This document shows, piece by piece, positions 1-11,798 of a DNA stretch of 64,000 nucleotides. Positions within the stretch are counted from its first letter, which is position 1. Every line of letters starts with the position of its first letter. Made by a program: the position numbers and the translations under genes. This DNA is from Dysidea avara (lineage: Eukaryota; Porifera; Demospongiae; Dictyoceratida; Dysideidae): NCBI RefSeq assembly GCF_963678975.1, contig NC_089272.1, forward strand, positions 2,910,359 through 2,974,358. The letters run 5' to 3'. A model generated the notes under the pieces. The model was not told the DNA's origin. It searched no databases and worked only from the letters and a program-made list of their open reading frames with translations.

Positions 1-112
1 TTCTTGTTCAAATGCGCTTCTTGTTCAAATGCCTGAGCTTCATTGTTGCAATTTTTTTGGAATTTGGTTTTCCACTATACCAGAATCGACGGGGGGGGGG
101 GGGGGGGGGGGG

Positions 113-450
113 TAATCAGGGCAGTCTGTCCCAGGCCCCAGCCTGAAAAGCACCCCTTGAATACCTGTTAAAAAGATCAATATACTCTAATAGAGCATGC
201 AGTCAGATCTAGATACTCTAAACAGTATTCTTCAGAGGAGCAGTGTAGCAAGCTATGTATGTAGTTATAAATAAGGAGATGTAGTTGGTGAGGGGCAGCT
301 ATTGTCATTGTTGGCATGTAATGACTTTTTTTTGGTCTTTGACTTATACAGCTGCAAGGCTAAAGTTGTGATTCAGAGTGGAACCCTCCTTGCCCCTGGG
401 GCCCACTTTAACTCTTTGCCCTGAGCCCCTTAATTTCTCTGGGCAGCCCT
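113..450 (-). repeat. Diverged copy of the GGGGCGGATCCAG MITE family
   Basis: This stretch matches, in reverse orientation, the interior of the MITE copies at 37.4 and 59.8 kb. It holds the paired TACTCTAATAGA-type motifs near 185 and 215, the 'gtagcaagcta' block, a T-run followed by GGTCTT, and a C-rich end near 400-450. A run of about 23 G at 90-112 lies just outside, and the same kind of G-run occurs in the copies at 18.4 and 28.6 kb. Ends are too diverged to fix a target duplication. The rest of 1-587 holds no recognisable exon, so exons 2 and 3 of GPCR gene 1 must lie to the left of the window. Confidence 0.55.
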
Positions 451-587
451 GCTAGAATCTTCAACATGTTGTAGAGCAAGCAACGGATTATATACACACA
501 CAAAGGGAAATACATACTTATGACCCTACGAGATGTAAAACTTTTCCACGATCAATATTGTCACATTTACCATCAAAAATGGCTAAC

Positions 588-1304
588 CTGCTCCCTAACA
601 TAGCAATGTACAATCAGGTAGATCGGTATCATGGTAACAAATGTCAGTATCATCCAAATATCATCAACCATAAACAACATCAATGTCTCATCATATTTCT
701 CTACTTCTTCTGGAGTATCATCTCCAACAAGAACAGAGCACCATCCACCACTGGCGTCACCTCTCTTTGGGTAACCCAAGTGACCCATTAGGAGCAGCCA
801 CAATGATACATATAAGGGCAACGCATAGCACACAACATATAACACTCTCACCACCCACTTGGTGACGTTACCATCACGTGATACTATCCTATAATACAAG
901 TACACAGCCAGTCCCAGTGTCCACAATACTGATCCTATAGTACCATATACTGCAGTGAATGCTTGTGCCTTACACACACGATCGTAAGTGTCGTGTGCAT
1001 ACCCAGAGTGTTCATGTAACAAGTATCGATCATATGGGAGTACCAGTCCTATTAGATTTGCACTGGTGAAGGTTAAGTCCATGACAGAAAGGTGTACCAG
1101 TATTTCCCGCGCTTTACTGCGGATACTCTTGATAATTATATAACTGAAGATGATGGCTAGTGATCCCAAAATTGACAGAATGCACGTGACGCCTGATACA
1201 ATCCTAACAACATGATCCACAGAATGATGCGTATTCGTCCAGTTCGTGCTGTGTTGTCCTGTGTACCGATCATAGGCGAAACTCCACTTCAAGTTTGAGT
1301 CCAT
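588..1304 (-). CDS. GPR157/cAMP-receptor-like GPCR gene 1, exon 1 (partial gene)
   Basis: First coding exon (239 codons) of a seven-helix receptor. The ATG at 1304 opens MDSNLKW, the same start as gene 2; the open frame continues upstream only without an ATG. TM1 is at about residues 34-58, followed by the family motif IRSKAR, TM2 67-88, a Cys before TM3, TM3 ending in LYYRIVSR (the place of the DRY motif), TM4, a GGWC motif in the second extracellular loop, and TM5. An NWT sequon lies in the N-terminal tail. The exon ends REQ|GTTAGC at 588, phase 0. Exons for TM6 and TM7 are not in 1-587 and should lie left of the window. The family signals through heterotrimeric G proteins in animals; the ligand is unknown. 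The start is 173 bp from the divergent TRAF-like gene. Family call is confident, GPR157 orthology less so. Confidence 0.85.
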
Positions 1305-1477
1305 GGACACACCCACCACAGCCAGATCAAGTGACACACCACAATCGACAAGCCCACCACAGGCACCATGACTCGAGTTAGGGGCGAGACTTATAGACTC
1401 GAGTAAAATCTCTCCTGGTCCATTTGTTGGTTCGTGCTCTCTAATAGAAGATTGAATTGGAGAAGTAACTTAGTCTA
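1305..1477. promoter_or_regulatory. Short divergent promoter between GPCR 1 and TRAF-like 1
   Basis: Only 173 bp separate the two ATGs, so the 5' leaders and promoters of both genes must share this stretch. The same arrangement, with 165 bp, recurs at 13678-13842. I see no convincing TATA box. The inference of a bidirectional promoter rests on spacing and on the repeated arrangement. Confidence 0.55.
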
Positions 1478-3322
1478 ATGGCGGTTAACGTTGGTTATCA
1501 AGGTGGGTACGAGCATGATTTTGTAGATGCCCCGCCAGATCGAGTAGTGTGTAAAATCTGTCACTATCCTTGCCGCGATGCGCACCTCACAAATTGTTGT
1601 GGGGCGCACTTCTGTGCCTCGTGCTTGAAACAAACCAGAAAAGGATCAGCAGTGAATAAAGCTTGTCCCATGTGCCGCGTCGAGAAGTTCAAAGTATTTC
1701 CAAACAAACAATTGGACCGCGAGATCAAAGGTCTCAAGGTGCACTGTTCAAACCGCAAAACAGGTTGCATATGGCAGGGGGAGATTAATGACTTCACAAA
1801 ACATGTAGATGATGACTGTCAGTTTGTAGATGTGGACTGCCCAAGTGGATGTGACACAAAGCTGAAAAGACAATGTGTAAAGGATCATCTCAACGATGAC
1901 TGTCCCTGCTACTGCAAATACTGCAACACATCAGGCCACAGTGACTGGATTTCCTCAAGACACAAAGAACATTGTGATATGTATCCCATCCCATGTCCTA
2001 ACCGGTGTGAGTTAGGTGTTACCCGAAGTGTGGGAATAGAAGAGCACAGGAAAGTGTGTCCTCTTGAAGTTGTCCAGTGTGAATACCACGATGTCGGATG
2101 TGACATCAAACTGGCCCGCAAGGATATAGATACTCACATTAAGAACCAAATGGCAACTCATCTGGACCTTATGAGGTGTTACTTAACTAACACTACTGAA
2201 GAATTACGAAAAACAGAAAAGAAATTAGACACGGTTGAGAAAGACCTGGAAGCTACCAAAGAAACGCTGGATAAAACAAAATCAAGCTATGATAAACTGC
2301 ATACGAGGCTTACATCTGCTGAATCTCAAGTAACAGGCTTTGACACAAAAGCAGACAAAAAAGTAAAAGATATAGGCTCTAAATTTCAAAAGTCATTGCA
2401 AGAACAACTAGAGACTAGGTTTGATGAAGAACAAGCTTTAACCAAAAATGGTGCATTGCCTAATTTTGTTGTAAGCAAGGTTTCTGGAATATTCCTGATA
2501 TTGTGTATGTTTGTGCTGATCTATACTGGACAAATCTGTGTCATCAACAACAGATTGGCACAAACTGAGCAAAGGATGTGGCCCAGAATGTTGGATCAAG
2601 CTAGCAAATTGTCAAGTAGCCCAGCTGGTCAGGTAGCACCAGTCATTTTCAAGATAGCGAATTTCAGTAAGCAAATGGATGACAATGAAACTTGGAGTAG
2701 CAATTTGTTCTATGCTTTTGACAAGGGATATAAAATGTTTCTGACAGTTACCAGTGGTGTCCGTTATGAAAAGGGCATAATAGTTTCCTTATTATTCTTG
2801 AAAGACTCACTAGAAGCAATGGGTTACTGGCCTTTGTCCACCATGTTTACAGTGGAATTACTTAATCAGGAAAGCAATGTTAATCATTACATTGTTCCAC
2901 TGATGGTGAGTAACAGTACTTGTCATATATTTGGTGATTTTAAAGATCTACTTGCCTGTTCTGTACATTTCATTTCAAATGATTCCATTTCCTGGAAATT
3001 AAATCAGTATTTAAAGAACGACTCTGTATTTTTACGGGTATCTCATGGTGATAGTTTATTTAATGTTTTGCTATGGTATATAAACTGGTATTCTCCTGCT
3101 CAAGATTCATTACATAATTTTCCAAATATTTTTGTGTGGCTAATTTTTGTGGTAAGACTAATGGGTGACTGCCAAGAAGTATGTGCTGTCCGTTTCAAGA
3201 GATCCAAATATGGCAATTGGAAACCCTTAAGATATCTTGTCATTGCTAGTACTTCAGTCATAATTTTTTTATCATGTTTATATGTGATGTATCATGTAGG
3301 AGCATTTAGACAGTTTATTTAA
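1478..3322 (+). CDS. TRAF-like RING E3 ligase with internal membrane helix and MATH domain (copy 1)
   Basis: Intact single-exon gene, 614 aa. RING finger at residues 25-66 (CKIC, HFCASC, CPMC). TRAF-type zinc-finger Cys/His clusters at about 90-208. Coiled coil at about 236-315. A hydrophobic helix at 335-355 is followed by the juxtamembrane stretch INNRLAQTEQRMWP, conserved in copy 2. Residues 388-525 resemble a MATH/TRAF-C domain (FKIANFS, GYKMFLTV, FTVELLNQ, FLRVSH). Hydrophobic stretches near 550-562 and 585-607 end the protein. Five NxS/T sequons fall between 395 and 515, against one in the first 334 residues, which suggests the MATH part is luminal or extracellular and the RING cytosolic. 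Known TRAFs link receptors to ubiquitin and NF-kB signalling and are soluble; a membrane-spanning form is unusual. ATG at 1478 aligns with copy 2. Confidence 0.88.
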   Translation: MAVNVGYQGGYEHDFVDAPPDRVVCKICHYPCRDAHLTNCCGAHFCASCLKQTRKGSAVNKACPMCRVEKFKVFPNKQLDREIKGLKVHCSNRKTGCIWQGEINDFTKHVDDDCQFVDVDCPSGCDTKLKRQCVKDHLNDDCPCYCKYCNTSGHSDWISSRHKEHCDMYPIPCPNRCELGVTRSVGIEEHRKVCPLEVVQCEYHDVGCDIKLARKDIDTHIKNQMATHLDLMRCYLTNTTEELRKTEKKLDTVEKDLEATKETLDKTKSSYDKLHTRLTSAESQVTGFDTKADKKVKDIGSKFQKSLQEQLETRFDEEQALTKNGALPNFVVSKVSGIFLILCMFVLIYTGQICVINNRLAQTEQRMWPRMLDQASKLSSSPAGQVAPVIFKIANFSKQMDDNETWSSNLFYAFDKGYKMFLTVTSGVRYEKGIIVSLLFLKDSLEAMGYWPLSTMFTVELLNQESNVNHYIVPLMVSNSTCHIFGDFKDLLACSVHFISNDSISWKLNQYLKNDSVFLRVSHGDSLFNVLLWYINWYSPAQDSLHNFPNIFVWLIFVVRLMGDCQEVCAVRFKRSKYGNWKPLRYLVIASTSVIIFLSCLYVMYHVGAFRQFI

Positions 3323-4207
3323 CTACCAATGCCAGTACTATATAGCTAACCCTACATAGCTATCAAGTTAGAAATTGTACTGGTATGTATTATAGCTAAT
3401 TCATTTTTAAAAATATACATAATTATAGTTTGCAGCATTGTATATAATAGTGAAGTATTTATATTTGAATGCGGGGGATTTGTAATTATTATTAATCCAA
3501 GGTACTGAAGTAGTAGCTATATTTACTGATTTGAGTTACAAATATTTGTAACTTGCACATTTAAGAAACTGATTTAAGTAACACTCATCATTAGAGATAG
3601 ATTCTTTGGAAAATAATTAAGTTGGTATATATAAAAGCAAAAAAATTCAAGGTACTCTAATAAACCAGTCACATCAACACGTGCTCACAGAAACAGCGAC
3701 TAGAGATCAAGACATTCTAATAAGATAACCACATATTTTAATATACATACAAACCTGAGATACTGCAATACATGTTTACTAGAGTCCATGAACTCTTGAT
3801 GTTTATTAATACACAAATTTTGAGCAAAAATAGGTAAGAAATGTACAATCACAGGTGGGAAAGCAAAATACTTGTCCCTATATACTCACCATAGCAAAGA
3901 ACATTACATTATGCATGCTAAATGCACTTAAGAGACCTAGTTAGGTGCCTCAGTAGTAATTCAAAGAATACAGCATAAACATGTATACAGACTTCCTTGT
4001 TAAACGTATAATTATATGAAGTTCAAACACAAGTGATATCGCTGTATACATCTAACCGCACACTTACAGTAACAACATGATAAGCTGATTAATTTTTCTC
4101 ATATATTTGGCACTTGCAACTGTAATAAAATAATGTAGAGAAAGAATGCAATAATATACAATCTTTTAAACAAAAAAATATAAGGCTCTCCAAAAATAAG
4201 AAGTCAT
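3323..4207. other. Convergent intergenic spacer
   Basis: AT-rich spacer between the 3' ends of the TRAF-like gene and GPCR gene 2. Two diverged copies of the TACTCTAATA motif lie at about 3653 and 3713. Nothing else recognisable. Confidence 0.5.
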
Positions 4208-7200
4208 TTAGTCATCTGGAGGGTCAGAACTGAAGTTACTCATTTGAGATGGAGTAAAGCTGTGGTCAATATCATCCTTAACAGATGGTTTCACCTTCAA
4301 ACAACCCATACACCTACAGATCACGTATATGGTGTACTCTCGTACTTTCTTCTGGAACACACAAAATAATATGAAGTTGAAAAATCCTTGAGCACTGTCA
4401 CCAATTGCCTACAACAACATCAATGTAATAACATTACTTACATGGGCCCAATGCAATTATTAGTGTGAACAACACAGAAATGATGTATGATATTGAGATC
4501 ATGGAAGATATAATAAGCATGAATACCGTAAATCAAGAAATTTTTGGCATAGAAAATTTTCACCTATTGAAAGTTCGATGCAACATATTTTCGTCACTGG
4601 CATAATCAACAAAAAAATTTGGTGGAATAACTATACGACAATATTAGAATGCACAAATTGTTTGCAAAGTTAAAATAATTCATCGTTTTAATTTTCGTCA
4701 ATACAGCCAGCAACAAAAAATTATTGATGACAACTTTTTCCTGATTTACGGTAGTTACCTCATATCATACCGTACGCAAGGAAATTTTGACATAAGAAAA
4801 ATTTGATGAATTCAGACTTCAGTAGATTTGACGAATAAAATGCTGATGAAAATCAAGAAATTGTAGGCAAAACCTGTACTTTTAAGGGTACTTATAAACA
4901 TTTGACGAATTTAAATTTGACGAATTAAACCGATTTGTCAAATTTGTTAAATTTTTTTGACATCAAAATTTCCTTGCGTATGGTATTGTACTTTGCATGG
5001 GAAGATCAAAGCGATGCCACGTATCGTATTGTTGTCCATACAGTACTAATCAACTGCATAACTGTACTGTATGAGTCATACAGTACAGTTATGCAGCTAA
5101 TTGGGAAAATACAGTACAGTTATATGCTTAATTGAGCAAATATAGCACACTTGGGCAAATTACAGTACAGTTATGCGGAGAATTTATTTATGTTATAGTT
5201 AAAGCACTGCTGCGCGTGTGTATGGAAAATACAGCACAAGGCAAAGCCGAGTGCTGTATTTGCCTCGAGATACCCCCTGAGTGCTGTATTTTTCGTACGC
5301 ACAAGCAAGGTGGTGCTTTAACTGTTACATTGTACTTCCTGGTCGTCTGGCTCGGAGTGATTTTCTCTAGTACTCAAACAGCTGCGATTTTCAGTGATCA
5401 GGATATCAGTAAGTGTTTAACTGATCTATTTCTAGTCGTAGAATGAACTAATAGGATTAGTTTGGCTAGTTTTAGCGATTTACAATGTCATGCGCGTGAT
5501 CAATCGTGCTGTATTAGTGGAGTCGAGTTTAAAAAGCTTCGTGATCAGACGATCAGTAAGTGTTATATACGTACAATCTATTCCTATAGCTGTAGGACGA
5601 GCTTGTAGGATTAGTTTGGCTGGTATAGCGATTTACAGTGTGTTGTTTACATAACATTCCTTAAATAAATTCTCCACATAACTGTACTGTATTTGCCCAG
5701 CTAGCTGCATAACCGTACTGTATGACTCATACAGTAGTTATGCAGTTGATTAGTACTATATGGACAATATGATACGCAGCATCGCTTTGATCCTCCCACG
5801 CAAAGTACATTATGAAATGTTACGTAAACAACACATTGTAAATCGCTAAAACCAGCCAAACTATAATCCTATGAGTCCGTTCTACGGCTAGAAATAGATT
5901 GTATAAATACTAATTACTGACTGATCGTCTGATCACAAAGCTTTTGGCATGACTCCACTAAGACAGCACGATTGATCACGTGCGTGACATTGTAAATTGC
6001 TAAAACTAGCCAAACTAATCCCATTAGTTCTTCTACGACTAGAAATAGATTAGTTAAACACTTACTGATATCCTGATCACCGAAAACTGCAGCGGTTTGA
6101 GTACTAGAGAAAATCGCTCTGAGCCAGACGACCAAGAAGTACAATATATTTATCACTTAAAGCACTGCTTTGCTTGTGTGTATGAAAAATACAGCACTCA
6201 GGGGGGTCTCAAAGCAAATACAGCACTCAGCTTCTTGTGCTGTATTAGTTTCTCAACATACCCCCTCGTACTGTATTTTCCGTACACACATACGGCAGTG
6301 CTATAACTATAACATATTGTACTTTGCGTGGGAGGATCAAAGCGATGCCACATGTTGTATTGTCCATACAGTACTGATTAGCTGCATAACTACTGTATGA
6401 GTCATACAGTACAGTTATGCAGCTAATTGTGTTAAATTTGGCAAATACAGTACAGTTATGCAGAGAATTTATTTAAGGAATGTTACGTAAACAACACACT
6501 GTAAATGGAAAAAACCAGCTAAACTAATCCTACAAGTTTGTTCTATAGCTAGAAATACAATGGATAAACACTTACTGATCGTCTGATCACAAAGCTATTT
6601 AAACATGACTCGCACGATTGATCACGTGCGTCACACTGTAAATCACTAAAACTAGCCAAACTAATCCTATCAGTTTGTTCTACGACTAGAAATATACTAT
6701 CTAAACACTCACTATAATCCTGATAACTGAAAATTGCAGCGGTTTGAGCACTAGAGAAAATCACTCCAAGCAAAATGACCAGGAAGTACAATATAACAGT
6801 TAAAGCACCGCCTATGCTTGTGTGCATGAAAAATACAGTGCTCAGGGCGTGTGTTGAGGCAAATACAGTACTTGGCTAATCAGCTTTGCCTCATGCTATA
6901 TTAGCCTCTCGACATGCCCCCTCGTGCTGTATTTTCCATGTACATGTGCATGCGCAGTAGTGCTTTAACTATAACATAAAGTACGATGGTGCTGTATAGA
7001 AGAGATGCCCTCCCATCCTCAAGCCAATCAAAAATCATCATGATAATATTGTATAATAAAAATCACTTTGCAGAAGTGTGTCTTAGAGTATTTAAAGTCA
7101 AATCTAACAATAAATACATTACAACCTTTACAGAAAGTGCATGGGTAATGCTTTTATAAATTCTCGGTGTGCACTGATAAGAAACATTGCTGATAGTGAT

Positions 7201-10200
7201 TACTTGCTATGAAGCATTACTGGCTAAATTCTAACTAATCACATGACAATGAGCATTACAAAAGTACTACATATTACAATTTCCAAATGAAAAATCCTAT
7301 ATAAATAATTTGTCATGTAGCACATTATATTACTGGTTACAAAAACAAGTTGATGTTGTGCTACTTCTAAAAACCAGATGCCATGCAGCAAACAAACCTA
7401 ACTGGAATTAATTAAAAGTGTAGTACTAAACTTATATTTTGCCTTGTTGCTACATATACAATTGTGACTGGATTTGACAAAACCCGGCTTTGATGCACAA
7501 AGCTTCGTTAGGAGATATGGTGATTTTAAGTGATCATTGCGTAGTGCCTACAGCTGTGCAAACAAAATTTGTACCAATTATTCATCTATTTACTAGCTAT
7601 CACTGTGTGGGTATATAAGTTTCTAACTTTCTGGTATCCAAAATATGCCCTGTTTTGGGCAACTTTTTTTGAGCAGATAATAATATCATAGGTAGTAGTG
7701 ATAGGGGTGGTGGGTGGAGGGTGGGCTTAATAGTAGTTATATGGTTCGCGAGGGCGCTACTAAGGGCCTGAGGGTTTATAAATTTCATAGACTCCACATT
7801 GTGCCCGTGTAACTGCTTTAGACTCTATTTCACATTACTTACCTCATCCACAGCTGTTTCTGCTGTAGGCTTGGCAAAAGCAGCTGGTTTTCTTGCGATA
7901 ATACTAGCGCCATGGCAACTATGCGTCCTCACGCGACAAAATAATCGCACTCGTTAAATCACTGCATGTGAACAATACATAGCGATTGGATAAACCTAGA
8001 TTTTGAGCATATGTTATATTGTGCCTGAAGGCGTGGAGTATATTAGAAAACAAGGTGGAGTATATGAGATTTATTACCCACCCAAAACAGCCTAAATAGA
8101 GTCTAAATATAGGAGTATAAAATGGAACAGGAAAATGAATGGAATCCAGAGTCCAAGTTTGGACCCTTCATGGCCCTCAAATCACTCCAAATTGATTGAG
8201 AACACTATTGGCGAGCTCTCTGTGAAGTCCCAGCTCACTACACACCATTACAACAAAGCCATGGCCATTTAATGGTGCCAATCTTCCACTCGTGGCTTTG
8301 ACAGGGTCGGAAGAAAGCTGCAGCAGAAACCAGACTTACCAGTCCTGAAAGAAATAGAGTGGAATATGATATTGTATTAGACCAGCAATCCATTTTTGGT
8401 AAAAACGTAAGTTTGGTTTTGTATGTGTGGAAGCCAGGTTATATGAAATTCGGTCACAATTGAATCATAGTAATTTGTATTTCATAATTGATGAAATATT
8501 TTGTAATTTTGTTATTACGTTGCTAAGCATTGCTAAGGAGGCATACTTCAAACAAACCGCTTTAACCCACTATTAATGCACAGAAGTATCTTCTTAACTG
8601 TTCGTTTACAACATTTTCTTACGCATTATCTCCAGGCAAAGCCCCAAAGCTGTTCTTCATTTTCGTTTGCGTACATGTATGTATGGGCATGCCCCCCTTT
8701 CAACTTGAAGGAATTTGTTATACCCAGTAGCCTAGGAGGCCAGCTGTGTTGTTTTTTGGCTGTTTAATATCCATAGAGCTGATTAGGAAAGGTCTTCACT
8801 GCATCCTTATAAACTCATTTTACCCATATTTCAAACCGGCACGCTTAACCGCAAAGCTTACCTGCACGGAAGTTTAATACAGACTCTATATGGCTTCTAT
8901 TTCTCATATATATAAAGGCTGCTTTTAGCGAACAAAGTTTGCTTACATGGGTGTGGAAAGACAAACAAATTTATAAACAAGCATACATACATACTGTACA
9001 TACATACAAACCACACACACTTTGAAAAACAATTTCAGTAAAAAACCAGGCGCATGCCTACAGCCAGCCAAAGACTGGCTGTGGATACAGTGCGCGCCTG
9101 GTTTAAAAAGTAACATTATTACATAATGCATTGCATTTGTAATGTGTAACCACCACCCAGACACTACACACCCACACTATGCTACACACTTACATTAAGA
9201 TATTTCAACCATGTATGGTCCTCACTACTGTTAGAGTTTAGGAATATCACACCATCGAGTATGTCCCACACACGCAGCACCATGAACACAACAGGCACCA
9301 ATAAGAACTTGTAATCAGCTCTCAAAGATGTTGTTTGTCTCTGATGAGTTGTGAGTAGCAACTCCTTTTTACATTCCTGCAACTAAACAATAGGTGGTAA
9401 TTAATAAGTACATTATGCTACTAGTGTGTGTATCATCAACACAGTAGTGAACCTTTACTGAGACTACAGCACCTCATTGTAGCGACCATGTCAAGTAGGT
9501 CCCAAGATGTACTTCATGACCTCATTATAACAACCATATCAAGTAGAGGTGGACCAATATCAATACCAGTACAGTGCATCTTCACTAATCCAAACAGCTC
9601 TGTTCTCAACTTGAGAAAATTCTATTCAGATTAGTGAATTTGCTCAGATTAGCATTATAACAGAGCCTAGTTCAACTACTTTAATAGAACATACACTTGT
9701 TGACAAAATACTCTAATAGAACAGTCACTTCTACTGTTCGGATAAGTGAGTGTTCAAATTACTGAAGTTCAGATTAGTGAGGATCCACTGTAGCAGTATC
9801 GATGCCAATACCAGTGGTATTGGCATCAGATTGGTATCAGTAATACAAAGCTACAGATACCCGTATTTGACTGCTGTGGCTACTACAACTTTCAGAAGCA
9901 AAACCCTACAGTTACTATGTGAAGACAGCTACTATCCAAGGGCAGCTACTATGGGCTTGTGTACCTGTGTGTTGCAGCAGCCCATGATGGATTCACAAGT
10001 TACTGACCTCCAATACTATTGACTTCTCTCAAAATGTTATTCCTGGCTTTAAACAACTCCTTTGCCCAGTTGTTTTAAACGTTTCCTATCAACACTCACA
10101 ACAGTATGTTCAGATAAAACCACAGCTCTTATCCGAGGGCAATTCTAGGCTGTGGAGTGGCTAATATCCAGGGATGGTTATTATACTAGCCACACTTATT

Positions 10201-11757
10201 AACCAGTCAAATACAGTACCACCAGTAGATACTCACCACGTTTATATCTTCAACCATAAGTTTCCAGTAGCAAATTACTTAGTTTGGCTAACAAAGCCTT
10301 TATTCCTCTTTTCCAAGTATTACTACACTTGCTCTGTGTGTATTCGAGCATGTGAATCCTTTGTGATTAAAAGTTGTTCCTCAAAAACAAGTAAGTTTAT
10401 GACTACTTCAGCGTTAAAACCGGGTCACTACTGCTGACCCGGATGACCCACTGACCCGGATTAATTAAAGCCGAGGCGTGTGATAAGAGCTACGTTTCGG
10501 GTAGCCTCGAGCGAGCGAGACTACGTTTTGAGCATTCAATTCGTGTTGAGTAAACGAATAGTTATGTAATAATTAAGCCGGTAAGTTTATAATATAAAAT
10601 AAGTCAGTGGGCTTGGTTCCACGTAGCTACTGCGAGTTTACAGACAGCAATTGGGTGTGGCTTCGTGCATACCCAGTATTACAATATATTGAAGTGGATA
10701 TGGCTCACAAAAGTACTTATCCTGCTGCAAGACTTGACTATATACAACTCTTACAATAATCGATTAGTGGGCGTGGCTCCACGTAAGCTTGCAGACAACA
10801 GCCAATGGACATAGTTTCGTGCTACAGACTGCACTTACTACTAAATGGGCGTGGCTGAGTGTATGTTTGTAATGCGATAAGTGGGCGTGGCTCACAAAAG
10901 AGCTACGCAATAGCGTTTATAAGTTTCCACACCATCAAACGAACAAGTTTGTTTCTCACGTGATCCAATCCGGGTCAGATCTGGATAATATGTAAACCGG
11001 GTCGGACCCGGATGACCCGGAGAAAATGTGACCCGGATGACCTGACCCGGATGACCCGACCCGGTTTCAACGCTGGACTACTTGGCTTGCTTTTTCATGA
11101 AAAGGTTTGGTCACAAGGCTGTAACAAACAATAAATTATTGACTGCCCACACAATTAATTGCCTAGTTAATGGACTCAGTATTGGTATTACTAAATACAG
11201 GTAAAGGCATGACCAGTACATCCGATCAATACATACAATTATACAAAACCTTAAATCTAGAAAATAAGTATTTAACAGTGATTTAAAACTAGCAGTAGTT
11301 TTATAATCGACAATTACAGAAAACTACCTCAATCAGTAGTAATCCACATCATGCTTAGCTGTTTACACAATGAATATTTGAAGTGGTATTGGTTTACCTC
11401 TAAAGTCAAGTAGGTCTCAAACATAGCTGAGGTTTACTTCATGACCTCATTAATAAGACCACTTCATTATAGTGACCATGTCAAGTAGGTCCCAAACATA
11501 GGTGGGGCAACTTAATGCTTACAGCCTAAAACAACACATTGTTTAAAAGGGCTACTTTGAGAAGGTTAAATGAACACTGTAACTAGGGTGGCTTACTTGT
11601 TATGAAGCAATGAATATTAGCAAGTCGCATCTCCGTGTTTTGAAATTCTTGCTACGTCTTCAATTTTGATTGTGGGTTTACTCATGTGAGTCATATATTG
11701 CCTGATAGAAAATACCATTACAAAACTTGTTGCAAATCGATAGGAACCACCACTATC

Positions 11758-11798
<41 letters not shown>

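Noticed and set aside
1-587. Exons 2 and 3 of GPCR gene 1
   Set aside because: No stretch resembles the LLVPxxFIxLRVWD or IGDxxQGxFNF signatures here; they should lie left of the window.
5132-5446. 104-codon plus-strand open frame as a gene
   Set aside because: Lies inside a repeated palindromic element and begins in its inverted arm; treated as part of the repeat.
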